64,000 bases of DNA from JAGQPD01 sp020426865 (lineage in GTDB: Bacteria; Planctomycetota; Planctomycetia; Pirellulales; Pirellulaceae). The position numbers and the translations under genes are program-made. Below are positions 18,010 to 26,857 of this stretch, piece by piece. Under the pieces are notes generated by a model. The model was not told the origin of the DNA. It searched no databases and saw nothing but the letters and a program-made list of their open reading frames with translations. Position 1 is the stretch's first letter; every line of letters begins with the position of its first letter. The stretch is taken from the NCBI GenBank assembly GCA_041399065.1, contig JAWKTN010000004.1:372001-436000 (forward strand), written 5' to 3'.

Positions 18010-19734
18010 CTAATCCGAGTTTGCATCGCTCTTGACACCATCGGTTCTTCGAAACAAGAAGCCCAACAGGACCAGGACGACGTAGACCGATGCCATGCCG
18101 ATGACGACAGGGCCAGCTCGCTTGTCGGATATTTTTTCGCCGATCGCGGCAACCGAGGCGATAATGGCACCCAGCACGGAGATCCCCATCAGTGCATTCC
18201 AGATACCAAGGCTGATGCCGTTCGGCCGTTCGTCTCCCATCACGGCCCGACTATTCATCATCACGAAGAATGTAACGTAGGCGATGGGCAGCAGCATCAT
18301 GCCGAAGCTGGACGCGAGAATCGGCAGCCAGAAACCAGCTTCACCGGCCCATACCCTTGGCCAGGCGGCGCCAGACAAGCCGGCCACGAGACAGCCAACC
18401 GTAAATGGAGTGCCTCCCAGGGGTGCATCAAACATCTCGCAGAACGCGAACCCGTTGATCAGCATCAAAATGATAATAGTGGAGAATCCCATTCCGAATA
18501 CGCCGATGCCAAATACGAGATTCGCGCGCTGTTCACCGAGTAGCGGCTCAAGTGCCTTCGACAAATGAAAGGCATTGCGATGCACGAGCGACGCGGCAAT
18601 TCGTTTTTCCGCCGCGGGCAGAGCCGCCATCCGGCGGACGCGCGTATCGTGATCCATGCTGTCGAATGCTATCCCGCCCACTTCGTGCTCGACGCGTTTG
18701 GCCAACACTTTATCGGCCCCCCCCTTGAAATCTGCGCTTTCGACGAATGTCGATGGGTTTTCACTAAGCAGCGCGTCGTCGACTTTGGTATGAAACGTTG
18801 CCGCCGCTGCGATCACGACGCAACTAGTGACGGCAAGATAGGGGACAGCCATCCCAGTGGACAGATCGAAACGCGCTAGGCCGCGAAAGGTCTTGTCCCA
18901 GCCACGGTTAAGCAGGGTGTAGGGCATCAAGAAGGTCATGTTGATACCGACTGCCGTTGCCGCGGCACCGATCATCACTGCTCGTTGCTCTTTCAAGATG
19001 GCCACGCGCCAATAGTCCTGCATCGATTCGGGAACTTGCTCCAACAGAGGACCGAGTTCGCCAGCTGGTCGGAACCAGCTGCTAGGATTTGGCATGAACC
19101 CCGCTGCGATCTGGCTCCAATTCAATTGCCCTTTCGATGCCAGCAGCGCTACGACAGCGACGAAGCAAATCACGATCAAGCCGACCAGGGCCTTCAGAAA
19201 CAAATCGAACGCCTTGGCTGCACGACCTTGTCGACCGTTCAGGTACAGGGCGAAGAGGGCCGCCACCAAGATGAGCACGGAGACGGTGAACTTTGCCAAG
19301 TCAGAGTCGGTGATCACCGAGCTGGCCAGATTCTTTTGAATGGCGGCGAAACAGAGGCTGTATTGTGGCATGCACCAGATGATGTTTGCCATGATTGTGG
19401 CGATAAGCCATCCCCAGCCGAGAGCCGGGTTTATGTGTCTGTTGATTGCCCGAAATGGCCGCTCGCCGGTCGACAGCGTCACATAACTGATCGCCGACAG
19501 CATCACCACTCCCATGATGATGGCCATCAACTGCAGCCAAAGCAAACTGGTATTGCCCAAGATTCCCAAAAACAGGGCTCCGGCCAGGGACCCCCCACCC
19601 AAGGTAATGGCACTTTGTAGCCATCCCGGTCCCGACAGACGAACAAATGCCACCAACGTGGCACCAAGCCCCTGCCGCTGAGCATCCGCAAGCAACGCAC
19701 GGCCTTGGTCGATTTGCGATTCAGATTCGCTCAT
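18010..19734 (-). CDS. NRAMP-like divalent-metal transporter
   Basis: A 574-residue polytopic protein of the NRAMP/MntH superfamily, expected to move divalent metals or a related substrate across the inner membrane. About eleven hydrophobic segments. The first conserved segment LSGPGWLQSAITLGGGSLAG replaces the usual GPG-x-D-PGN motif, and LMPYTLLNRGW stands where MPHNLYLHS is expected in true Mn/Fe importers. These departures mean the substrate could be magnesium or something else. A long extramembrane insert lies at about residues 330-400 (EHEVGGIAFDSMDHDTRVRR). The start at 19734 (MSESESQIDQG) is preferred over 19782. It is 38 bp upstream of asnS but probably functionally independent. Confidence 0.75.
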   Translation of the reverse strand: MSESESQIDQGRALLADAQRQGLGATLVAFVRLSGPGWLQSAITLGGGSLAGALFLGILGNTSLLWLQLMAIIMGVVMLSAISYVTLSTGERPFRAINRHINPALGWGWLIATIMANIIWCMPQYSLCFAAIQKNLASSVITDSDLAKFTVSVLILVAALFALYLNGRQGRAAKAFDLFLKALVGLIVICFVAVVALLASKGQLNWSQIAAGFMPNPSSWFRPAGELGPLLEQVPESMQDYWRVAILKEQRAVMIGAAATAVGINMTFLMPYTLLNRGWDKTFRGLARFDLSTGMAVPYLAVTSCVVIAAAATFHTKVDDALLSENPSTFVESADFKGGADKVLAKRVEHEVGGIAFDSMDHDTRVRRMAALPAAEKRIAASLVHRNAFHLSKALEPLLGEQRANLVFGIGVFGMGFSTIIILMLINGFAFCEMFDAPLGGTPFTVGCLVAGLSGAAWPRVWAGEAGFWLPILASSFGMMLLPIAYVTFFVMMNSRAVMGDERPNGISLGIWNALMGISVLGAIIASVAAIGEKISDKRAGPVVIGMASVYVVLVLLGFLFRRTDGVKSDANSD

Positions 19735-19824
19735 GGAACTCTTTCTACCTTTAGAACCTCGCCGCATGCATGCGGTTGGCACGTGGTTCGTTTCTTTGGT
19801 CTACGCTTGTGGATCATATTCGTC

Positions 19825-20886
19825 TCAGATGCCTTGAGCGGCAAGAAACCGCTCGGCGTCGAGCGCGGCCATGCACCCTGTTCCTGCTGAAGTAATCGCC
19901 TGGCGATAGTAGTCATCGGCAACATCTCCGGCCGCAAACACGCCCGAGACGCTGGTTTCGGTCCGAAATGGTTTTGTCCAGCGAATGTATCCCTTTTCGT
20001 TCATATCCAATTTGCCATTGAGAAACGCGGTGTTCGGCGTATGACCGATCGCCACAAACATGCCACCAACTTCCAATTCGCGAGTCGAACCATCGGCGGT
20101 GCTTTTTAGACGCAGGCCGGTGACGAGGTTGCCATCGCCGAGCACTTCGTCGACCGTGTGATTCCAGACCATTTCGATCTTAGGATGATTCAAGGCCCGC
20201 TCCTGCATGATTTTCGAAGCACGCAACTGATCGCGACGGTGAATCATATAAATCGTGGCGGCGTCTTTCAAATTCGCCAAGTAGCTGGCTTCCTCCACGG
20301 CGGAATCGCCGCCCCCGATCACGGCCAGGGGCTTTTTGCGAAAGATGGGCAATGCCCCGTCGCACACCGCACAGGCGCTCACCCCTTTATTCTTGTACTT
20401 CTCTTCCGAATCGAGGCCCAGATAATTGGCCCGCGCGCCGGTGGCAACAATCGCCGTGTGCGCCTCGACCGGCTTCCCGCTGGCCGGGATGACCTTCAGC
20501 GGTCGGCGGCTAAAGTCAACATCCACAATGTCGTCACCGATGACTCGAGTTCCGAAGTTCAACGCCTGCTGCTTCATCAACTCCATCAGCTCAATCCCCT
20601 GCACGGCATAGTGTGGTTGCCCATCCCTCACATGGCCAGCGGGCGCAGGTGGCAAATTGTAGTGCCGGTCCGAGGCTACCGCGCTTTCCACAAAGGCGCG
20701 GATGTTCCCAGCCGGGAACCCGGCATAGTTTTCTACCTCCGTCGTGAATGCCAATTGACCCAATGGGATCATCTCCGGTTTGACCGTTCCTTCGAACAGC
20801 AACGGATTGAGATTGGCACGCGCCGCATAGATCGCCGCCGACCAACTGGCCGGGCCACTTCCGATAATTACAACATGTTCTGGCAC
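19825..20886 (-). CDS. trxB: Thioredoxin reductase
   Basis: A 353-residue NADPH-dependent flavoenzyme that reduces thioredoxin in the cytoplasm. FAD-binding VVIIGSGPASWSAAIYAARA (5-24), redox pair CAVC (C172, C175), NADPH-binding VIGGGDSAVEEASYLANL, HRRDQLRAS, and the C-terminal FAD contact GVFAAGDVADDYYRQAITSA are all present. It is longer than E. coli TrxB mainly because of an insertion at about residues 67-95 (SAVASDRHYNLPPAPAGHVR region) in the FAD domain. Transcribed alone; about 370 bp of DNA with degenerate short repeats lies upstream. Confidence 0.93.
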   Translation of the reverse strand: MPEHVVIIGSGPASWSAAIYAARANLNPLLFEGTVKPEMIPLGQLAFTTEVENYAGFPAGNIRAFVESAVASDRHYNLPPAPAGHVRDGQPHYAVQGIELMELMKQQALNFGTRVIGDDIVDVDFSRRPLKVIPASGKPVEAHTAIVATGARANYLGLDSEEKYKNKGVSACAVCDGALPIFRKKPLAVIGGGDSAVEEASYLANLKDAATIYMIHRRDQLRASKIMQERALNHPKIEMVWNHTVDEVLGDGNLVTGLRLKSTADGSTRELEVGGMFVAIGHTPNTAFLNGKLDMNEKGYIRWTKPFRTETSVSGVFAAGDVADDYYRQAITSAGTGCMAALDAERFLAAQGI

Positions 20887-21260
20887 GTTTTCGCTTCCTT
20901 CAGATTGCTACGGATTCCCGATAAAGACTGCACGCTACGCCACGTCGATCGCGACGGCCACCGCAAAAGACACTCGGAACACTCCCCAAGAGCCACTTCT
21001 ACAATGACTCTACGATGACTTCCACAATGACTTCCACAATGGCCCACGATATCCAACGTCAAGCCGATGGCGAGTATAACGACCGCCGACTGGATCGGCA
21101 AACGCCAAACGAGACGGCAGTGTTGTACGGCTGTCCCAGCCGTTTGTGGAACCCTCCTCATCCAAGCCCGCCGGACCCTATCTTCGAATCGCGTGTCATC
21201 CCGCACGAGACCTGCTAAAATGGAAGCGTCGATATTTGGAAGGCTCAGGGAGAATGGGTT
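20887..21260. other. Divergent intergenic region between trxB and cstA
   Basis: No supported gene. It contains a short run of degenerate 11-12-bp repeats at about 20997-21043 and the ribosome-binding site for the downstream gene (AGGGAG about 8 bases before the GTG at 21261). Confidence 0.5.
20997..21043. repeat. Degenerate short tandem repeat
   Basis: Four imperfect copies of ttccacaatgac (variants tctacaatgac, tctacgatgac) follow each other. The last two copies are nearly exact. It lies in the non-coding region upstream of both trxB and cstA. Confidence 0.6.
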
Positions 21261-23162
21261 GTGGACACGTTATTGATTGCCTTGGCGTCGTTTGTCGGGT
21301 TCATCGTTGCGTATCATTCGTACGGTCGCTGGTTATCACGGCGGATCTTTGGCCTGGACGCTAGTACGTTGACGCCCAGTCACGAAATGCGGGACGATGT
21401 CGACTATGTGCCGACGCATAAGCAGGTCATATTCGGTCATCACTTCACGAGCATCGCGGGAACTGGCCCGATTGTTGGGCCAGCCATTGCGGTCTTTTGG
21501 GGTTGGCTGCCGGCTCTCCTATGGGTCGTTTTTGGCTGCATCTTTATTGGTGCTGTCCACGACCTGGGGACGCTCGTTGTCAGCCTCCGCAACCGAGGCC
21601 AGACGGTCGGAGAAATCGCTGGTCGAGTCATTTCGCCGCGTGCCAAGATCCTGTTCCTGCTGGTATTGTTTTTCTCCTTGAGCGTGGTGCTAGCCATCTT
21701 TGGTCTGGTGATTGCCAACATCTTTTCCAATTACCCTGAAACCGTGTTGTCGGTCTGGATCGCGATGCCAATCGCTATGGCGATCGGTTATTGGACGTAT
21801 CGGCGTCACGGCAAGCTGTTGGTTCCTTCGCTGGTCTCTCTCGTGGTGCTATACGCGGCGATCTACGTGGGAGTTGAGTATCTACCGATATCAGTGACAC
21901 AGTCGGCCGACACACAAGCTACGGCTTGGAGTGGACGAGTCGATCTGCAAGTCGGAAGCACGACCATTGCGTCGGCATTGCCGCTGGTCAATCCGGTGGT
22001 GGCCTGGACCGTTGTGTTGATGGTCTACTGCTTCATTGCATCGGTGTTACCAGTGTGGCTGTTGTTGCAGCCACGCGACTACATTAACAGCCATCAGTTG
22101 CTCGTGGCACTTGTCCTGTTGGTAGCGGGCTTGGCCGTGGCCGGGATTTCCGGGCGCGCTCAACTACAGACGACCACGCCATCGCGAGTGGCATCGGCGG
22201 AGTTACCGGAGCACACGCCTCCCATTTTTCCGTTTCTATTCATTACCATCGCCTGTGGCGCTTGCAGTGGGTTCCATTGCCTGGTCAGCAGCGGCACAAG
22301 CAGCAAGCAGGTCGACAACGAATGCGATGCCCAATATGTGGCATATGGCTCTATGTTGCTCGAGGGGGCGTTGGCCGTGATCGTCATACTAGCATGTACG
22401 GCCGGTGTCGGCATGGGGTTGTTTACAAAGAGCAGCGACGGGCGGTACGTTGCCATGCAGGATGCGTCGAACCAGGCAATTGTTGGACACGCGGCGTGGC
22501 GCGAGCGCTATAAGCAGGACGGCGATTGGAGCAAGTTCGGTTTGAAGGACACGGTCGGCGCGTTTGTGGAAGGGGGGGCCAACTTCCTGGGGTCGCTCGG
22601 TTTGCCCCTCCGATTCGGCGTCGGGATCATCGCCACGCTCGTTGCCTGCTTCGCCGCCACGACACTCGATACGGCGACTCGCTTACAACGATACGTGATT
22701 CAGGAACTGGGGACATCCTTCAAGATTTCGCCCTTGGAAAACAAATACGGGGCGACATCGGTTGCCGTCATCCTAGGGCTGGCATTGGCCGTTTCGCGCG
22801 GTCCCAATGGCCAGCCCGGTTTCGGCGGGCTGGTCCTCTGGCCGTTGTTCGGTGCCACGAATCAATTGCTCGCCGGCCTGGCGTTTATGGTTGTTACATT
22901 TTATCTTTGGCGACGCCAAAAACCGATATGGATCGTTGCCTTTCCCATGGTCATGATGTTATTGATGCCTGCTTGGGCCCTGTCGCTGCAACTGTTCGGT
23001 CCCGAAGGTTGGCTGGTCAGCAAAAGTTGGGTGCTGTTCGGATTCGGTATCGTAACGCTGGCGTTGCAGATCTGGATGGTGGCAGAGGGGTTAATGATCT
23101 GGCCCAAAGCGCGTGGGATGCTCGAAGAAGCGTTACCGCCACTGACGCAGTGTGACGTCTAG
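21261..23162 (+). CDS. cstA: Carbon starvation protein CstA family peptide/pyruvate transporter
   Basis: A 633-residue polytopic inner-membrane protein with about sixteen hydrophobic segments. Conserved CstA signatures: VPTHKQVIFGHHFTSIAGTG, PIVGPAIAVFWGWLPALLWV, FIGAVHDLGTLVVSLRNRGQ, FHCLVSSGTSSKQVDNE and TTLDTATRLQRYVIQE. Family members take up peptides or pyruvate when carbon is short. The start is GTG at 21261 with an AGGGAG ribosome-binding site. Two soluble inserts are visible (about residues 205-235 and 390-420). No cognate yjiY-type small gene follows. Confidence 0.93.
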   Translation: MDTLLIALASFVGFIVAYHSYGRWLSRRIFGLDASTLTPSHEMRDDVDYVPTHKQVIFGHHFTSIAGTGPIVGPAIAVFWGWLPALLWVVFGCIFIGAVHDLGTLVVSLRNRGQTVGEIAGRVISPRAKILFLLVLFFSLSVVLAIFGLVIANIFSNYPETVLSVWIAMPIAMAIGYWTYRRHGKLLVPSLVSLVVLYAAIYVGVEYLPISVTQSADTQATAWSGRVDLQVGSTTIASALPLVNPVVAWTVVLMVYCFIASVLPVWLLLQPRDYINSHQLLVALVLLVAGLAVAGISGRAQLQTTTPSRVASAELPEHTPPIFPFLFITIACGACSGFHCLVSSGTSSKQVDNECDAQYVAYGSMLLEGALAVIVILACTAGVGMGLFTKSSDGRYVAMQDASNQAIVGHAAWRERYKQDGDWSKFGLKDTVGAFVEGGANFLGSLGLPLRFGVGIIATLVACFAATTLDTATRLQRYVIQELGTSFKISPLENKYGATSVAVILGLALAVSRGPNGQPGFGGLVLWPLFGATNQLLAGLAFMVVTFYLWRRQKPIWIVAFPMVMMLLMPAWALSLQLFGPEGWLVSKSWVLFGFGIVTLALQIWMVAEGLMIWPKARGMLEEALPPLTQCDV

Positions 23163-23246
23163 GAAGCGGGTCGCCAGTGTGGTTTCCGCCGTGCCGTCGT
23201 TGGTGGGATGAGATGACTTGCGCCGAAGATTGTTGGGAGGTGATCG

Positions 23247-24209
23247 TCACTCCATGGTGAACGGTTCGTCGGACGAGACCTGTTCGCTGTACTTTACCAT
23301 CGTGATTTGGTTGCCGGATTCATTGAATGAGATCTCATCCATCAGGTTACGAATCAACAGCAACCCACGGCTGCAATCTTCATTTTGGTTTTCGGCGCAG
23401 GTGGTATCGAAACCAGGTCCTTCGTCTTCCAGCGTCACCCGCACGGACACTGGTGACAGAATTGCGTCGACATGCAGTCGTCGTTCTTTGTAGGGTGACT
23501 CGGACATGCGTTTACGCACGACGTCGTCGATGTTGCCGTCACGCAGCGATTGACGCACGTGCATGACATCTGCCGGGTCGAGTTCCAGATTGCCATGGCA
23601 TATGGCGTTGACCATTGCTTCATCAAGAGCGACGCCGAATTGTGCTCGTCCTTCATTGCCGAATACTTTCATGCCGTAGGCCATTTCTTGCAGCATATGG
23701 ACCAGCGGGGAAATGAGATTCAGGTCATTTTGCAATGTGTAACGAAATCGCATTTCATTCACGCTAGCGATCAGCTGGCTGTAGTTATGCGCTTGCCCCG
23801 ACACTTCGAGAACCTGCTTGATTGCCTCTGTCAATCGATCGGTCAACACATCCTTCGGCACGTAGCTGGACGCACCTCGTCTCAAGGCCTCCACGGCAAG
23901 CGTCTCGCTCCCCTGCCCAGATACAATAACGACCGGCACATTGAGATGTCGCTTGCGGACGATGTCGAGCAATTCCAGTCCGCTCATCCCGCTCATCATC
24001 ATGTCAGTCACGATTACATCGACGGCAAGTTCTTGTATCCGGAGCATCGCTTCTTCGGCGGAATTGGCGAATTCGACGATCCACTCCATGGATTCTTTGC
24101 TGAGCAACCCGCCGATCAGTGTGCGGTCAGTGGGTGAATCGTCAACGACAAGAATGAGCGGCATGCGTAACTCACTTTCGCGATCGTCTCGCGCAATTTC
24201 GAAGGTCAT
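23247..24209 (-). CDS. Response regulator fused to an anti-sigma-type HATPase domain
   Basis: A 320-residue two-domain protein. The N-terminal receiver (LILVVDDSPTDRTLI, phospho-acceptor in VIVTDMMMSGMSGLELL, about D69; conserved Lys in SYVPKDVL) is joined through a helix to a GHKL ATPase of the RsbW/SpoIIAB kind: N-box ALDEAMVNAICHGNLE and G-box LEDEGPGFDTT, then DCSRGLLLIRNLMDEI. The usual reading is a phospho-switchable protein that controls an anti-anti-sigma factor. The start at 24209 is preferred over 24251; a Met at 24164 just before the receiver is also possible. It lies 51 bp downstream of fliM in the same direction, which may place it under flagellar or motility control. Confidence 0.85.
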   Translation of the reverse strand: MTFEIARDDRESELRMPLILVVDDSPTDRTLIGGLLSKESMEWIVEFANSAEEAMLRIQELAVDVIVTDMMMSGMSGLELLDIVRKRHLNVPVVIVSGQGSETLAVEALRRGASSYVPKDVLTDRLTEAIKQVLEVSGQAHNYSQLIASVNEMRFRYTLQNDLNLISPLVHMLQEMAYGMKVFGNEGRAQFGVALDEAMVNAICHGNLELDPADVMHVRQSLRDGNIDDVVRKRMSESPYKERRLHVDAILSPVSVRVTLEDEGPGFDTTCAENQNEDCSRGLLLIRNLMDEISFNESGNQITMVKYSEQVSSDEPFTME

Positions 24210-24260
24210 CGTACTAATCCCCAGTGTGGTTGTTTTCGTGCCGAAGTGCAAGTGCCAACA

Positions 24261-25304
24261 TTACCCGACCTTGGACTCGATTAAGGCGGCCTTTTGGCCG
24301 TTCAGTTGGCCAACACGAACGCGAAATCGGGCCTGACCATCGACCATCATGACGGACAAGTCCTCAACATTTGTATCTGTCGCGATAATATCCCCGATCC
24401 GAAGATCCATGACGTCGGCGCGGTCGATCAACGTTTCTCCGACGGCCACGATCACGGTGGCATCTGCGCCCAAAGGTCGTACCGTTTCGCGGAGCACCTC
24501 CGCTGTCGCGTCCCCCCCCTGCAACGTTGTCTCGCGCAGTCGTTCGGCGATGGCGTCTATGAACGGTTGCGGGAGCACCAACCGCATGCTCCCCTGCGTT
24601 TCGCCAACACGCAATTCCCAGGTCGTTACCACACACGGTTGGCTCGGCGGCATACACCGGACTCGTTGCGGATGGCACTCGATCGACTGCGAACGAAATT
24701 GTAGACCACCGATCACCGACCACGCCTCATCAAGCGTTTCGAACAATGTGGTCGAAAGTCTCGCGGTAAGTCTCCGTTCGATTTCGGTCAGCGGACGTCG
24801 GACGATGGGGCCGGGGCGATCTCCACCTAGTAGACGGTCCAACAGCGGAAACAGAATCTGCGGGACAATCTCCAACACGGCGACCCCGGCCAGCGGCTCC
24901 ACGTTTACCAGCTGAGCACACGTGGGGTTGTCCAATCCGAGCAAAAACTCGCTAAATAGGATGCGATCCACGCGAACCAGCGAGATCCCAACGTCGCCAT
25001 GAAACAGCGACAACCAGGCATTCTGTAGCTCATGAGCAAACGTTTGATGAATCAACTCGACGGTCCGCAAATGTTCGTCCGCGAAGGGACTTTCAACCAG
25101 ATCGGCATCCGGCGCGATCCGCAGATGGGGCATTGGCGGTTCGTCTCGCGTCGAATTCTGTTCCCGTCCGAACTCCACCAACCGATAGGACGGTGGGGTG
25201 GCAGCCGCCCCGTGTGTCGCGTTAGTGTTGCTGTTTGGCCGTGTTTCGTCGGCACTTCCCAAGAGGGCTCGGCGCTCTTCTGCCGAAAGAATCGATTCAT
25301 CCAT
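24261..25304 (-). CDS. fliM: Flagellar motor switch protein FliM
   Basis: A 347-residue FliM of the C-ring that binds CheY-P and sets rotation direction. The N-terminal segment MDESILSAEERRALLG resembles the short CheY-binding helix (usually LSQ-E-IDALL). The middle domain has LRTVELIHQTFAHELQNAWL, and PLLDRLLGGDRPGP fits the FliM core. The C-terminal SpoA domain ends IGDIIATDTNVEDLSVMMVD, GQARFRVRVGQLNGQKAALI. No other flagellar genes are adjacent, which fits the scattered flagellar genes of planctomycetes with motile swarmer cells. Confidence 0.88.
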   Translation of the reverse strand: MDESILSAEERRALLGSADETRPNSNTNATHGAAATPPSYRLVEFGREQNSTRDEPPMPHLRIAPDADLVESPFADEHLRTVELIHQTFAHELQNAWLSLFHGDVGISLVRVDRILFSEFLLGLDNPTCAQLVNVEPLAGVAVLEIVPQILFPLLDRLLGGDRPGPIVRRPLTEIERRLTARLSTTLFETLDEAWSVIGGLQFRSQSIECHPQRVRCMPPSQPCVVTTWELRVGETQGSMRLVLPQPFIDAIAERLRETTLQGGDATAEVLRETVRPLGADATVIVAVGETLIDRADVMDLRIGDIIATDTNVEDLSVMMVDGQARFRVRVGQLNGQKAALIESKVG

Positions 25305-25347
25305 GAATCAATACTCCGCTAAGTCGATCGGCAATCGGTGCGATTCG

Positions 25348-26628
25348 TTACCCGCGAATCTGCCCGCTACCCATCACGATATACTTGTAACTCGTCAACT
25401 CACGCAACCCACACGGACCGCGCGCATGAAACTTGTCCGTACTAATTCCAATCTCGGCACCCAATCCAAATTCACCGCCATCGTTGAATCGCGTGCTCGC
25501 ATTGACCATGACCGCCGAACTGTCAACACCGGCCGTGAACTTGGCGGCGGCTTCACGGTCGTTGGTGACGATCGCATCGGTGTGCCCAGAACCATAGCGA
25601 TTGATATGATCGATCGCGGTCTGTACGTCCGGGACCACTCGGACCGACAGGACCGGGCCTAGAAACTCGGTCGCAAAGTCCTCTTCCGTCGCCATCTTGG
25701 CCGCCGGTACGGCGGCACAAATACGTTGATCGCCACGCAATTCGATATCAAACGGTTCGAGCTCGCTGACGATCAGCGGCAGGAATCGGTCGAGAATGTC
25801 CTGATGGATCAACAGCGATTCAGCCGCATTGCAGACGCCCATCCGCTGGCATTTTGAATTGACAACGATATTGGCCGCCATCGGCAATTCCGCAGCTTTG
25901 TCGACATACACATGGCAATTGCCGGTGTAGTGCTTGATTACCGGCATGGTCGCTTCCGCTGCCACTCGACGTATCAAGCCCTCGCCGCCCCGAGGTATTG
26001 CTAAGTCAATGTACTTGTGTAGCGATAGGAATTCGCCGACTGCCGCCCGATCCGTTGGCTCGACCAGTTGCACCGAATCGACCGGCAGTCCCACCTCCCG
26101 GGCCTGCTCTAACATCACATTGACAATCGCGCGACTGGAATGCGCCGCTTCCTTGCCCCCCCGCAGAATGACCGCATTGCCGCTCTTCACGCATATCGCC
26201 GCTGCGTCAGCCGTAACATTGGGGCGCGATTCGTAGACGAAAAAGACAACCCCCAACGGGACTCGCACCTTGCGAAGCACAAGACCGTTCGGCCGGTTAG
26301 TCGTTTCTATCAACTCGCCAACGGGATCCGGAAGGCCAGCAACCTGCGCCAGCCCTTCAGCAATACCGTCTATGCGGCCAGCATCCAACCTCAGGCGGTC
26401 CGCCTGGGCCTCAGTCAGCCCAAACCCAGGGGCGGCGTCCAAATCCAACCGATTGGCCGCCACGATGGCCGAACATTGTTGACGTAATGCTCGAGCAGAC
26501 GCGATTAGCCACCGATTTTTCACGTCGCTATCGCACAATGCCAATTGTCGCGAGGCACTCTTTGCCCGAAGCGCCACCGCTTCGCAATAACGCTGCAATT
26601 CATTGGGCTGCTGTTCCGTCGTCGACAT
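25348..26628 (-). CDS. proA: Glutamate-5-semialdehyde dehydrogenase (gamma-glutamyl phosphate reductase)
   Basis: ProA reduces gamma-glutamyl phosphate with NADPH to glutamate semialdehyde, the second step of proline synthesis. The 426 residues show PLGVVFFVYESRPNVTADAA, the NADP-binding ILRGGKEAAHSSRAIV, IPRGGEGLIRRV, the catalytic Cys in CQRMGVCNAAESLL (C266), and the C-terminal MVNASTRFNDGGEFGLGAEI and RGPCGLRELTSYKY. proB is not adjacent. Length and motifs are normal. Confidence 0.95.
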   Translation of the reverse strand: MSTTEQQPNELQRYCEAVALRAKSASRQLALCDSDVKNRWLIASARALRQQCSAIVAANRLDLDAAPGFGLTEAQADRLRLDAGRIDGIAEGLAQVAGLPDPVGELIETTNRPNGLVLRKVRVPLGVVFFVYESRPNVTADAAAICVKSGNAVILRGGKEAAHSSRAIVNVMLEQAREVGLPVDSVQLVEPTDRAAVGEFLSLHKYIDLAIPRGGEGLIRRVAAEATMPVIKHYTGNCHVYVDKAAELPMAANIVVNSKCQRMGVCNAAESLLIHQDILDRFLPLIVSELEPFDIELRGDQRICAAVPAAKMATEEDFATEFLGPVLSVRVVPDVQTAIDHINRYGSGHTDAIVTNDREAAAKFTAGVDSSAVMVNASTRFNDGGEFGLGAEIGISTDKFHARGPCGLRELTSYKYIVMGSGQIRG

Positions 26629-26857
26629 CTATGATTCCCAACCCGTTGATTCTCGTTTCACCCGTTTCTCAAGGTCACAACGGGGCAATTGGTGCAAGTA
26701 TCGGGCAAACAAGCCAGCGGGTCAATGTCATCCCCGCGGTGCTTCGTTTCCGGGGTGCAGACCGGTGGCCGTCGAGCCCACGCGGATAGTAGCACTGCCA
26801 GCAGCCGAGCTCCAGCAATGAGCTGGACTTGAGTCAAAACGCTGACGGAGCCGCCCT

